Shown here piece by piece: positions 34,769 through 43,026 of a stretch of DNA of 64,000 bases. Positions within the stretch are counted from its first letter, which is position 1. The number at the start of each line of letters is the position of its first letter. The notes below the pieces were generated by a model that was given only the letters and a program-made list of their open reading frames with translations, was not told the origin of the DNA and ran no database searches. This stretch comes from Bordetella sp. BOR01 (GTDB taxonomy: Bacteria > Pseudomonadota > Gammaproteobacteria > Burkholderiales > Burkholderiaceae_B): positions 558,001 to 622,000 of the forward strand of contig NZ_JAHUWT010000003.1 in the NCBI RefSeq assembly GCF_019218885.1. The letters are read 5' to 3'. The position numbers and the translations under genes were made by a program.

Positions 34769-36019
34769 CTAGCCGCGGGGAAGTCTCGATACCTCGGCTA
34801 TTTCCTGGTCGCCCATGCCCAGCAGGGACGACAGCACTTCGCGGGTATGCTGTCCGCTGGTCGGCGGCGCCATGTAGACATCCAGCGGCGTGTCCGACAT
34901 GCGCATCGGCGAGACAATCAACGGCACCTGCGTGCCGCACGCATGCGTGGCCTGGGTCACGATGCCGCGCGCCGCAATCTGCGGGTCGGCGAAGGTGTCG
35001 CTCATTTCGTTGATCGGCCCCGCAACCAGATTGGCCTGTTCCAGCGTGGCCAGCCATTGCGCTTTCGTGCGGGTGCAGAAAATGCGCTCCAGGTCCTGGA
35101 TCAGCGCTTCCCGGTGCACGACCCGGTTTCCGTTGCTGCGGTAGCGGGGGTCTTCGGCCAGCGCGTCGGCGCCGATCACGCCGCACAGCTTCTTGAACTG
35201 CGCGTCGTTGCCGGCCACCATCACGATGTAGCCGTCGCTGCAGCGAAATGCATTGGACGGCGAAACCGATGGCGCACCGTTGCCGAAGCGCGCCGGGTTC
35301 TCGCCCGACACCAGGTAATGCATGGCCTGGTGCGACATCGCGGCCAGTTGGGCGTCGAACATCGATATATCGATGTATTGCCCCTTCTTGTCGCCCTGTC
35401 CGCCGGTATCGCGTGCGTACAGCGCAGACTGGATGGCCATCGCGGCATACATGCCGGCCAGCATGTCGGACAACACCATGCCCACCTTGACCGGGCCACC
35501 GCCCGGGTGCTGATCGGGATGCCCGGTCACGCTCATCACACCGCACATGGCCTGCAACAGCGTGTCGTAGCCCAAGCGATGGCGATTCGGCCCGGTTTGG
35601 CCAAAGGCGGTGATCGAGCAATAGACAATGCGCGGATTGATCTCCGAGATCGGTGCGTAGTCCAGGCCATACTTGGCCAGGTTCCCCACCTTGAAGTTCT
35701 CGATGAATACATCCGAGACGGCTGCCAGCCCGCGTATGACCTCTTGGCCCTGCGGCGTCGAGATGTCCACCGCGATCGATTTCTTGTTGCGGTTGGTGCT
35801 CAGGTAGTAAGACGACTCTTCGGTCGGAGCACCCTGCAGGTCGGGCAAGAACGGCGGCCCCAGCCGGCGCATGTCGTCGCCGCGTCCCGGTTGTTCGACC
35901 TTGATCACTTCCGCGCCCAGGTCGCCCAGGATCTGGGTGCCCCACGGCCCCGAGAACACCCGGCTCAGGTCCAGGATACGGATTCCCTTCAAGGGGCGCT
36001 TGTCGACGGCATCTTCCAT
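34769..36019 (-). CDS. Family III (CaiB/BaiF) CoA-transferase
   Basis: A 416-residue class III CoA-transferase: ILDLSRVFSGPWGTQILGDLG, GAEVIKVEQPGRGDDMR, FIENFKVGNLAKYGLDYA, FGQTGPNRHRLGYD, and the catalytic-Asp segment SDMLAGMYAAMA. The ATG at 36019 is one base from the stop of the ThDP gene (36021). CoA-transferase next to a ThDP lyase is the layout of formyl-CoA transferase/oxalyl-CoA decarboxylase pairs, so it may prepare the CoA ester for that enzyme, but this is an inference from gene order. Confidence 0.9.
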   Translation of the reverse strand: MEDAVDKRPLKGIRILDLSRVFSGPWGTQILGDLGAEVIKVEQPGRGDDMRRLGPPFLPDLQGAPTEESSYYLSTNRNKKSIAVDISTPQGQEVIRGLAAVSDVFIENFKVGNLAKYGLDYAPISEINPRIVYCSITAFGQTGPNRHRLGYDTLLQAMCGVMSVTGHPDQHPGGGPVKVGMVLSDMLAGMYAAMAIQSALYARDTGGQGDKKGQYIDISMFDAQLAAMSHQAMHYLVSGENPARFGNGAPSVSPSNAFRCSDGYIVMVAGNDAQFKKLCGVIGADALAEDPRYRSNGNRVVHREALIQDLERIFCTRTKAQWLATLEQANLVAGPINEMSDTFADPQIAARGIVTQATHACGTQVPLIVSPMRMSDTPLDVYMAPPTSGQHTREVLSSLLGMGDQEIAEVSRLPRG

Positions 36020-36020
36020 G

Positions 36021-37808
36021 TCATGCCACCCACGGCTTACCGAACATCGGTTCGGTATACGGAATGGGCGGCAACTGCCAGGTGCCGGTGGAAGGCGGCC
36101 GCACTTCGCTGTCCACATGGACGTCGATCACGCACGGACGGCGGTTCTTCACCGCCTGTTCCACGGCGGCCGCCAGGTCTTCGCTTCGAGTGATCGTGAT
36201 GCCATCGGCGCCGCAGGCACGCGCCCAGGCGGCAAAGTCGGGGTTGTAGCGTTCGCCGCCCGGGCCCTGGGCGCCCTTGTAGAAGGCGGTTCCCATCTCG
36301 CGCCCCTGGAACAGGCCATATTGCAGGTCGCGGATCGCCCCCCAAGCGAAGTTGTTCCACACTATCCAGACGCAAGGCAATTCGTATTCGACCGCTGTCG
36401 CCACCACATACGGCGCCATCATGAAGCCGCCGTCGCCCACCACCGCCACGCAGGGGCGATCCGGCGCGGCAAGCTGTGCGCCCAGCACGCTGCATACGCC
36501 GAAGCCCATCGATGAATAGCCCCAGCTATTGAGCATGCTGGCCGGCCGCCGCGCCTGCCAGAATTGCATGAACCAGTTGTGATGCACCCCGGAATCCAGC
36601 GTCAGGATCACGTCTTCCGGCAACACCTTCTGTAGCGTTCCCACCACGTACTCCGGCCTGATCGGCGTGGTGATGGCATCGAAATTGGGGCGCACGAAGT
36701 CCTGCCACTCTTTGCACCAGCCTGCCACCTGTTCGCGCCAGGCCGAGAAATTTTCCCGCTGGATATCGGCACGCCCGGCCAGCGCGCCCAGCAATTGCTG
36801 GCAGAACACCCTGGCATCCGCGATCACCCCCAGCGTGGGCGGATAGTTGCGGCCGAGCTCGACGGGATCCAGGTCAACCTGCAGCAAGCGGGTGGCCGGG
36901 AAGTTCCACGAATACCCCGGCATCCAGGTCGACGACGAACGATCGTCAAAGCGTGTTCCCACGCAAATGACCAGGTCCGCATGGCGGCCGGCCTGGTTGG
37001 CGGGATAAGCCCCGTTGCGGCCGATGAACCCCAATGTCAGGGGATCCCCGGCCGGTACGCAGCCCATGCCGTTGGGCGAGGTGATCACCGGAATGCCCAG
37101 CCTGGCCTGCAGTTCGGTCAGCGCCGGGCCGGCGCCGGCCAGCGTGGCGCCCTGGCCGATGAAGAAGACCGGGCGCTGCGCCGCGGCGACCAGGTCCAGG
37201 GCCGAGGCCAGGTCGGTTTCGCTCAGTGCGGGCCGATGCGCGCCGAAGGCCGGCGTGGCCGGTGGCGTGGCCACGTCGTCCTCTTCCTGGAAGACGTTAT
37301 AGGGAATGTCCATGTTCACCGGGCCCGGGCGTCCAGTCAGCATGGTGTCGAACGACTGCCGCAAGGCCAGCGGCAGCATGTCCACGCGCGACGGCTGGAA
37401 GCTGCGCTTGACGACCGGCCGCAGCACCTGGGCGAAATCGGCCTGGTTGTGCTTGTAGAGCTCCTGGAACGGCGCCCGGTTGGCCTGCGAAGTCGGCACG
37501 TTGGCCGTGATCGCCAGAAAGGCCGACGAATCCGACAGCGCCGTGGCCAGCGACATGACCATGTTCGCCGAGCCCGGCCCGGTAGAGGTCAGCGTGGCCA
37601 CGGGCGCATGCTTCACCCGGAAGTACCCGTCTGCCATATGGCCCGCGCACTGCTCATGGCGGGGCGATACATACTTGATTTCGTCCTTGCGCTCGTGCAA
37701 GGCATCCAGGATGCCGACGTTGCCATGACCGCAAATGCCGAACACATACGGCACCTTCTGCTTGATCAAGTAGTCGACAATGATTTCTCCGCCCTTACGA
37801 CTTGCCAT
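36021..37808 (-). CDS. Thiamine diphosphate-dependent enzyme (acetolactate synthase/2-hydroxyacyl-CoA lyase-like)
   Basis: A 595-residue ThDP enzyme with the three usual domains. The catalytic Glu is E52 in SPRHEQCAGHMADGY. TSTGPGSANMVMSLATA, RPGPVNMDIPYN and the ThDP/metal motif GDGGFMMAPYVV...WNNFAWGA are in order. Family members include acetolactate synthase, sulfoacetaldehyde acetyltransferase, oxalyl-CoA decarboxylase and benzaldehyde lyase, and sequence alone does not separate them. It overlaps the aldehyde dehydrogenase gene upstream by one base and sits one base before the CoA-transferase. A carboligase or 2-hydroxyacyl-CoA lyase producing an aldehyde for that dehydrogenase would fit. 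Confidence 0.85.
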   Translation of the reverse strand: MASRKGGEIIVDYLIKQKVPYVFGICGHGNVGILDALHERKDEIKYVSPRHEQCAGHMADGYFRVKHAPVATLTSTGPGSANMVMSLATALSDSSAFLAITANVPTSQANRAPFQELYKHNQADFAQVLRPVVKRSFQPSRVDMLPLALRQSFDTMLTGRPGPVNMDIPYNVFQEEDDVATPPATPAFGAHRPALSETDLASALDLVAAAQRPVFFIGQGATLAGAGPALTELQARLGIPVITSPNGMGCVPAGDPLTLGFIGRNGAYPANQAGRHADLVICVGTRFDDRSSSTWMPGYSWNFPATRLLQVDLDPVELGRNYPPTLGVIADARVFCQQLLGALAGRADIQRENFSAWREQVAGWCKEWQDFVRPNFDAITTPIRPEYVVGTLQKVLPEDVILTLDSGVHHNWFMQFWQARRPASMLNSWGYSSMGFGVCSVLGAQLAAPDRPCVAVVGDGGFMMAPYVVATAVEYELPCVWIVWNNFAWGAIRDLQYGLFQGREMGTAFYKGAQGPGGERYNPDFAAWARACGADGITITRSEDLAAAVEQAVKNRRPCVIDVHVDSEVRPPSTGTWQLPPIPYTEPMFGKPWVA

Positions 37809-39274
37809 TACTGCTCTCCTGATCCGGTATCCGGGATGAAGGTGATCACGCGCTCTTCACTCATCTCGCGCATGGCGTAGTACGGACCTTCCCGCCCAAA
37901 ACCACTGGCTTTTGATCCGCCGTACGGCATCATATCGACGCGTGAACTCGAGGTCTCGTTGATATGCACGCCGCCCACGCGCAGCTCGCGCGCCAACCGG
38001 AAAGCATCGTCCAGCCGATTGGTGAAAGCGCCGGTCGCCAGGCCATAAGGCGTTGCGTTGACCCGGGCTATGGCCTCGTCCAGGGTTGAAAACGGAATCA
38101 GCGACATGACCGGCCCGAAGACCTCCTGGCAACCCAGCGGCATGCTGTCGTCCACGCCCTTGAGCAGCGTCGGGGCAATGACGTTGCCCTGCCGCTTGCC
38201 CCCGGCCAGGCAGGTGGCGCCGCCCTGTACCGCAACATCTATCCAGTTCTCGATGCGCTCTGCCGAAGCGGCGCTGATCACCGGGCCCACGAAGTTGCCC
38301 GGTTCGAAGGGGTCTCCCGCGGTCAGCGCGCGCACCTTTTCCGTCAGGCGCCGCTCGACTTCCGCGAATACGCGCTCGTGCACCAGCAGCATCTGGATCG
38401 ACGTGCACACCTGCCCCGCCTTGCGGTAAGCCGCATTGATGATGCGGCCCAGCGCGAAATCAAGGTTGGCGTCATCGCAGACGATGCCAAAGGCGATCGA
38501 GCCCAGTTCCATCTGGGTGCGGCGCAGGCCCGCGCGCTGCTGGATGGCGCGACCGGCCTCGGTGCTGCCCGTGAAAGCGTAGAAGTTGATGTCGGGTTGG
38601 TCCAGCAGGCCCCCCACCACATCGGCGCCGCCATGCAATACCGAGATCATCGCCCTGGGCAGGCCTGCCTCGATAAGCGCGTCGGCCATCTCGCAAGCCA
38701 CCAGGGGCGTATGCGGCGAAGGCTTCAGGATGACGGCATTTCCCGCCGCCAGCGCGGGAGCCACTTTGTGCGCCACGGTGTTCAAGGGGGCATTGAATGG
38801 CGTGATGGCGCATACGACGCCCAAGGGCACCTGCACGGTCCAGCAGACCCGGCCAGCCTGGCCCGGCGCGCCTTCTATGGGCACCAGGCTGCCGGTGAAC
38901 CGGCGCGCCTCTTCCGCGGACAGGCGAAAGGTCTGGATGGTGCGCCGCACTTCACCGGCGGCGTCATTCAGGGTGAAACCCGCTTCGATGCACAGCAATC
39001 GCTGCAGGCGCTCGCTGCGCTGCTCGAGAACGGCCGCCGCCTTATCCAGCAACAGCCCGCGATCATAGGGGCTGAGTTTGGCGGCGCGATACGCCTGCGC
39101 AGCCGCCCGGACCGCTTCCTGGATCTGGGCACTGCCGGGGATGCCGACTTCGGCCACGCACTGGTTGTCGTACTTGTTCAGTACCTCGAACGAGCCCGCC
39201 TGTCCTTGCACCCATTCGCCGGCAATCAACAAGCCCCGCCGCGTTCCAATCTCGTGCGCACCATGCACTTCCAT
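37808..39274 (-). CDS. NAD(P)-dependent aldehyde dehydrogenase
   Basis: A 488-residue ALDH-superfamily enzyme. ITPFNAPLNTVAHKVAPALAAGN, FTGSTEAGRAIQ, the general-base Glu in MELGSIAFG, the nucleophilic Cys in KAGQVCTSIQ and QEVFGPVMSLIPF are in the usual order. MELGS replaces the frequent ELGGK, a variation known in succinate-semialdehyde and lactaldehyde-type enzymes. GAGG precedes the ATG at 39274. It is the promoter-proximal gene of the long operon, divergent from the LysR gene, and overlaps the ThDP gene by one base. Confidence 0.92.
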   Translation of the reverse strand: MEVHGAHEIGTRRGLLIAGEWVQGQAGSFEVLNKYDNQCVAEVGIPGSAQIQEAVRAAAQAYRAAKLSPYDRGLLLDKAAAVLEQRSERLQRLLCIEAGFTLNDAAGEVRRTIQTFRLSAEEARRFTGSLVPIEGAPGQAGRVCWTVQVPLGVVCAITPFNAPLNTVAHKVAPALAAGNAVILKPSPHTPLVACEMADALIEAGLPRAMISVLHGGADVVGGLLDQPDINFYAFTGSTEAGRAIQQRAGLRRTQMELGSIAFGIVCDDANLDFALGRIINAAYRKAGQVCTSIQMLLVHERVFAEVERRLTEKVRALTAGDPFEPGNFVGPVISAASAERIENWIDVAVQGGATCLAGGKRQGNVIAPTLLKGVDDSMPLGCQEVFGPVMSLIPFSTLDEAIARVNATPYGLATGAFTNRLDDAFRLARELRVGGVHINETSSSRVDMMPYGGSKASGFGREGPYYAMREMSEERVITFIPDTGSGEQ

Positions 39275-39405
39275 CGCCGTTCGCCTCTTCCTTCACATTG
39301 ACCGAAGAAAGAATACGCGCGGGTAAACGCGAAGAAATAATACTGTTTTCCATTGACGGGCATAAGTAGAATGAATACCCCTAGATCGATGCTACGCCCG
39401 CGCAC
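39275..39405. promoter_or_regulatory. Divergent intergenic promoter region between aldehyde dehydrogenase operon and lysR
   Basis: This AT-rich 131-base gap separates the operon (minus strand) from lysR (plus strand) and should hold both promoters and the LysR-binding site. On the minus strand TATTAT (39342-39337) is a good -10 with only a weak -35 (TTATGC, 17 bases away), as expected for an activator-dependent promoter. On the plus strand TTGACG lies at 39353-39358 without a matching -10. No clean T-N11-A dyad could be fixed. Confidence 0.4.
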
Positions 39406-40362
39406 ATGGAATTACGTCAGCTACGCTCTTTCATCCAGATCATCGAAAGCGGCAGCCTGACCAAGGCTGCACGCCAGCTTTACATTGCCCAACCCGCGCT
39501 CAGCCAGCAGATTGCCAAGCTGGAAAGCGAAGTGGGCCGGCCCTTGCTGCTGCGTTCAGCCAAGGGCGTCGTTCCCACCGAGCACGGCCGCGCGCTGTAT
39601 AACCATGCCCGCCTGATGCTCAGGCAGCACGAGCAGGCACTATCCATCGTGCGCCAGGAAACCCCGCACATACAAGGCATGGTGTCGTTGGGACTGGCGC
39701 CCACCACACTCAGTGCGCTGGGCCTGCCGCTGGTGCGGTGGGTGCGAGAGCGCTATCCGCACGTAGTGCTGAACGTGGTCGAGGGCATGAGCGGGCACCT
39801 GGCGCAAATGATGCGGCTGCGCCAACTGGACCTGGCCATCCTGTTCAACCGCAATGCCCTGCCCGACCATGAGCCCACGCCACTGCTGCGCGAAGAACTG
39901 TTCGTGCTGGCCTCGGCGACCTCGCCCCTGATCCCGAAGGGCCGCAAGCACTTGACGCTGGCCGAGGCCGCCGCGCTGCCCATGATCCTGCCCACCGGCT
40001 CGCATGGCTTGCGGCGCCTGATCTCGTCCGTGTTCGAGCAGCGCAACCTGACGATGAACATCATTGCCGAAATCGATTCGCTGTCGCTGCTGATGGACTG
40101 CGTATACGAGGGCATGGGCGTTACGATCAAGCCCATGGCGGCGGTCTTGTCGCAGCGGCAGTTGTCGCGCAGTTGGCGCGCCTATTCCATCTCGGACGCG
40201 CAACTGGTGCGGGGCAATTACATCTATTCGCTGGCCAGCGAGGTCTTCTCGCCATCGGCGTCTATCATTGCCGAGGAGATCAGGTCGGTCACCGCCGACC
40301 TGGTCGAGCAAGACAAGTGGCAGGGCGTGCAACTGCTGGAAGTGCCCAGCCTGGAAGCCTGA
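39406..40362 (+). CDS. LysR-family transcriptional regulator
   Basis: A 318-residue LysR protein. The winged helix occupies residues 1-60 (MELRQLRSFIQIIESGSLTKAARQL, in part LRQLRSFIQIIESG, then IAQPALSQQIAKLE), and the rest is a periplasmic-binding-like effector domain starting near VSLGLAPTTLSALGLP. It is divergent from the aldehyde dehydrogenase operon, the classical position for a regulator of that operon. It runs convergently into the citrate-synthase-like gene with a 21-base gap. Confidence 0.93.
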   Translation: MELRQLRSFIQIIESGSLTKAARQLYIAQPALSQQIAKLESEVGRPLLLRSAKGVVPTEHGRALYNHARLMLRQHEQALSIVRQETPHIQGMVSLGLAPTTLSALGLPLVRWVRERYPHVVLNVVEGMSGHLAQMMRLRQLDLAILFNRNALPDHEPTPLLREELFVLASATSPLIPKGRKHLTLAEAAALPMILPTGSHGLRRLISSVFEQRNLTMNIIAEIDSLSLLMDCVYEGMGVTIKPMAAVLSQRQLSRSWRAYSISDAQLVRGNYIYSLASEVFSPSASIIAEEIRSVTADLVEQDKWQGVQLLEVPSLEA

Positions 40363-40383
40363 TCGCGCACGCTGTGCCGTTGG

Positions 40384-41148
40384 TCAATGGCCGCCGTCGT
40401 TGCCGCTGGCCATATCCCATACCGCCTGCGAAATGGGCTGTTCGCGCTCTTCGATGATATGGGCGATCAGCCCCGCCACGCGGCCGATCAGCGTCATGCC
40501 CTTGCCGAACTCGGGGCTGAGCCCCATGTCGAGCAGCACGGCAGCCTTGGCGCCGGTGGCGTTCAATGGCACCGGCCTGCCAAAGACCCGGGTCGCCGCG
40601 GCGGCCAGGGCCAGGGCGTAGCGGCAATGCCTGCCGTGGTAGCCGCAATCGGCGGCCACGGCCAGGATCTTGTTGCAGCGCGGATCGCCGTCGACATGGA
40701 TGGGATGCCCGATACCCGGGATGCGCCGCCGCGCTTCGCGCTCGCGGACCACCACGCGCTCGGCATGGGCATCGCGCGCGGCCGTGTCGTCATCCGCGCC
40801 GTCGAAATCGGCAACGGCTTGCTGCAGGAACCTTGCGGCATATTCCACGACGCCCAGGTAGCGGCTGCCCGCGCCCAGTATGCCGGCCGCGACCGCGCCC
40901 TGCATCGACTCGGGTGCGCCATGCAGGGTCAGCCGCGTGGCCAACGCGCTGGGCGTCAGGCCATGATCGGCCGCCGTCACCAGGAACATATTGATCATGC
41001 GGCGCTGGTTCGCATCGGGAAAGCTGCCCAGCACGGTCAGGCAGAGCACGTCGATGAAATCGCGCTTGTCGATCAGGTCATCGACCAGGTCGTAGCCGCG
41101 GATGGTGATGTGGTCGGCGTCTCCGCCGCCGATATTGCTCTTGAACAT
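40384..41148 (-). CDS. Citrate synthase-family protein, citryl-CoA lyase-like
   Basis: A 254-residue short member of the citrate synthase fold. HGAPESMQGAVAAGI, GAGSRYLGVVEYAARFL, the His of GIGHPIHVDGDPR (compare GFGHRVYK in citrate synthase) and LIGRVAGLIAHIIEER are visible. The protein is far shorter than citrate synthase (about 430 residues), matching citryl-CoA-lyase-like proteins that cleave or join CoA esters with 2-oxoacids. The ATG at 41148 is chosen since GGAAGGA stands seven bases away; ATG at 41154 is right on the site. It is the last gene of the LacI-controlled ligase operon. Confidence 0.8.
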   Translation of the reverse strand: MFKSNIGGGDADHITIRGYDLVDDLIDKRDFIDVLCLTVLGSFPDANQRRMINMFLVTAADHGLTPSALATRLTLHGAPESMQGAVAAGILGAGSRYLGVVEYAARFLQQAVADFDGADDDTAARDAHAERVVVREREARRRIPGIGHPIHVDGDPRCNKILAVAADCGYHGRHCRYALALAAAATRVFGRPVPLNATGAKAAVLLDMGLSPEFGKGMTLIGRVAGLIAHIIEEREQPISQAVWDMASGNDGGH

Positions 41149-41181
41149 GTGCATTCCTTCCTGGTGTTGGCCCGGCCCGGA

Positions 41182-42159
41182 CTATTCCAGCCGGGCGCCC
41201 GATTGCACTACCACTTCTTTCCAGCGCGGCACTTCCTGCTCGACGAAGCGCTGGAAGTCGGCATCCGACAGGCCCATGGGAAAACTGCCGATGGCCGCCA
41301 TCGAGGCCACGACATCGGGTGCTTCGGTGGCTTGCCTGATCGCGGCGGCCAGCCTGGCCACGACGTCATCCGGCGTGCCCGCCGGCACGAATACCCCCGA
41401 CCACCCTTCCAGCGCGGCGTCCGGATACCCAGCCTCGGCCATGGTGGGGACCTGCGGCATCGCGTCCAGGCGGCTCTGGCCGGCCACGGCCAGCGCGCGC
41501 AGCTTGCCAGCCTGGATATGCTGGTCGACCGATTCGGGGTAGCTGAACATGATCTCGACGTTGCCGCCCAGCACGTCGGCCAGCGCCGGCCCGGCGCCTT
41601 TATAGGGAATGTGCGTCAAGCTGATGCCGGCTGCCGACTGCAACCTGGCCGCCGCCAGGTGGGTCTGCGTACCGGAGCCGGCCGACGCATAATTCACGGC
41701 GCCCGGCCGCTGCCTGGCCGCCTGCACCAGGTCCTTCAGGCTGCGGTACGGCGTGGCGGCATTGGCCACCAGCACGGTCGACTGGCGAAACAGCGAATGC
41801 ACGGCCCGCAGGTCCTTGGGCGGATCGATACGCACGTTGTCGAATAACGCCAGGTTGGCCGCCTGCGTCCCGTGGGTGCCATACAGCAGCGTATAGCCGT
41901 CCGGCCTGGCATGCGCCACCGCTTCGGCGCCTATCATGCCGCTGGCGCCGGGCCGGTTCTCGACCACGACCGGCTGGCCCAGGCTGTCGGCCAGCTTGCG
42001 GGCCAGCATGCGCGATTGGTTGTCGGATATCCCGGCGGCTGCAAACGGCACGACCAGGGTAATGCTGTGGCTGGGGTAGTCTTGCGCCTGGGCAAGCGGC
42101 GCGGCCAAGATGGCGCACCCCGCCGCCACGACGCCCCATAGGGTGGTCCAGTTCTTCAT
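41182..42159 (-). CDS. Bug (TctC-like) periplasmic receptor
   Basis: A 325-residue Bug receptor with a signal peptide (AAGCAILAAPLAQAQDYP). ITLVVPFAAAGISDNQSRMLARKL, VVENRPGASGMIGA and PDGYTLLYGTHGTQAAN are present; AAAGI replaces the usual PPGG or AAGG turn of this binding loop. AGGAG stands eleven bases before the ATG. It lies between an SDR and the citryl-CoA-lyase-like gene. Confidence 0.92.
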   Translation of the reverse strand: MKNWTTLWGVVAAGCAILAAPLAQAQDYPSHSITLVVPFAAAGISDNQSRMLARKLADSLGQPVVVENRPGASGMIGAEAVAHARPDGYTLLYGTHGTQAANLALFDNVRIDPPKDLRAVHSLFRQSTVLVANAATPYRSLKDLVQAARQRPGAVNYASAGSGTQTHLAAARLQSAAGISLTHIPYKGAGPALADVLGGNVEIMFSYPESVDQHIQAGKLRALAVAGQSRLDAMPQVPTMAEAGYPDAALEGWSGVFVPAGTPDDVVARLAAAIRQATEAPDVVASMAAIGSFPMGLSDADFQRFVEQEVPRWKEVVVQSGARLE

Positions 42160-42190
42160 CTACGCTGCTCCTGTGTCGTTCATTTTTGAT

Positions 42191-43000
42191 TTATTGATAT
42201 GAATGCCGGCCGGCGGTCGTACCCGCATCGACCGGAAACACCACGCCTGTCACCCAGCGCGCCTCGTCGCTGACCAGGTAGCGGATGGCATGCCCGACAT
42301 CCCAGCCGCTGCCCTCGGTGCACAGCAGCGAGCGCTTGCGGCGAATCTCGCGCTTCTCGTCCGACATGCCGCGGGCGTACACCATGGGTGTGTAGACCAT
42401 GCCGGGCGCCACGCAATTCACGCGGATGCCTTCCTCGCCATGATGGGCGGCCATGGCACGCGTCATGTTCACCACCGCCCCCTTCGAGGTCGGGTACAGC
42501 AGGCTGGGATGCCCGCCGATCAAGCCCGCCACCGATGCCACGTTCACGATCGCGCCGCGGCCTTGCTCGCGCATCGCGGGAATGCAGTGGCGCGCCATCA
42601 GCATCATCGAAGTGACGTTGATCCGCAAAGCACGATCCCACTCTTGCAAGTCCAGGTCGACGGCGCTGCCCGCCGGCCCGCCAACGCCCACGTTGTTGAC
42701 CAGGATGTCGACCCGGCCCCAGCGCTGCCGGGCCTGGGCGACGGCCTGGGCGCATTGCTCGTCGACGCTCACGTCGCAGGGCAGCACCAGCGCCTGGCCA
42801 CCCTCGTCTTCGATCATGCGGCGCGTGGCCTCGGCCCACTCCTCTATCGCATCGATCAGCGCCACGCGCGCGCCCTCGCGCGCCAGCAGGATCGCCGCGG
42901 CGCGGCCGTTGCCGATCCCGTCCGCGCGCGAACCCGCACCGGTCACGATGGCCACGCGGTCGGCCAGCGACCGGCTGGCGGGCTGGAATTCTTCGCTCAT
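42191..43000 (-). CDS. Short-chain dehydrogenase/reductase
   Basis: A 269-residue SDR: VTGAGSRADGIGNGRAAAI for the cofactor (an expanded loop between the glycines), NNVGVGGPAGS, NVASVAGL and YPTSKGAVV for Ser, Tyr, Lys. The ATG at 43000 has AAGGG close upstream and gives the standard SDR N-terminus. It follows the acyl-CoA ligase by 26 bases, so it may act on a 3-hydroxyacyl-CoA produced there. Confidence 0.88.
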   Translation of the reverse strand: MSEEFQPASRSLADRVAIVTGAGSRADGIGNGRAAAILLAREGARVALIDAIEEWAEATRRMIEDEGGQALVLPCDVSVDEQCAQAVAQARQRWGRVDILVNNVGVGGPAGSAVDLDLQEWDRALRINVTSMMLMARHCIPAMREQGRGAIVNVASVAGLIGGHPSLLYPTSKGAVVNMTRAMAAHHGEEGIRVNCVAPGMVYTPMVYARGMSDEKREIRRKRSLLCTEGSGWDVGHAIRYLVSDEARWVTGVVFPVDAGTTAGRHSYQ

Positions 43001-43026
43001 TGCCTTCCCTTTTCCTTGTCTGTGCA

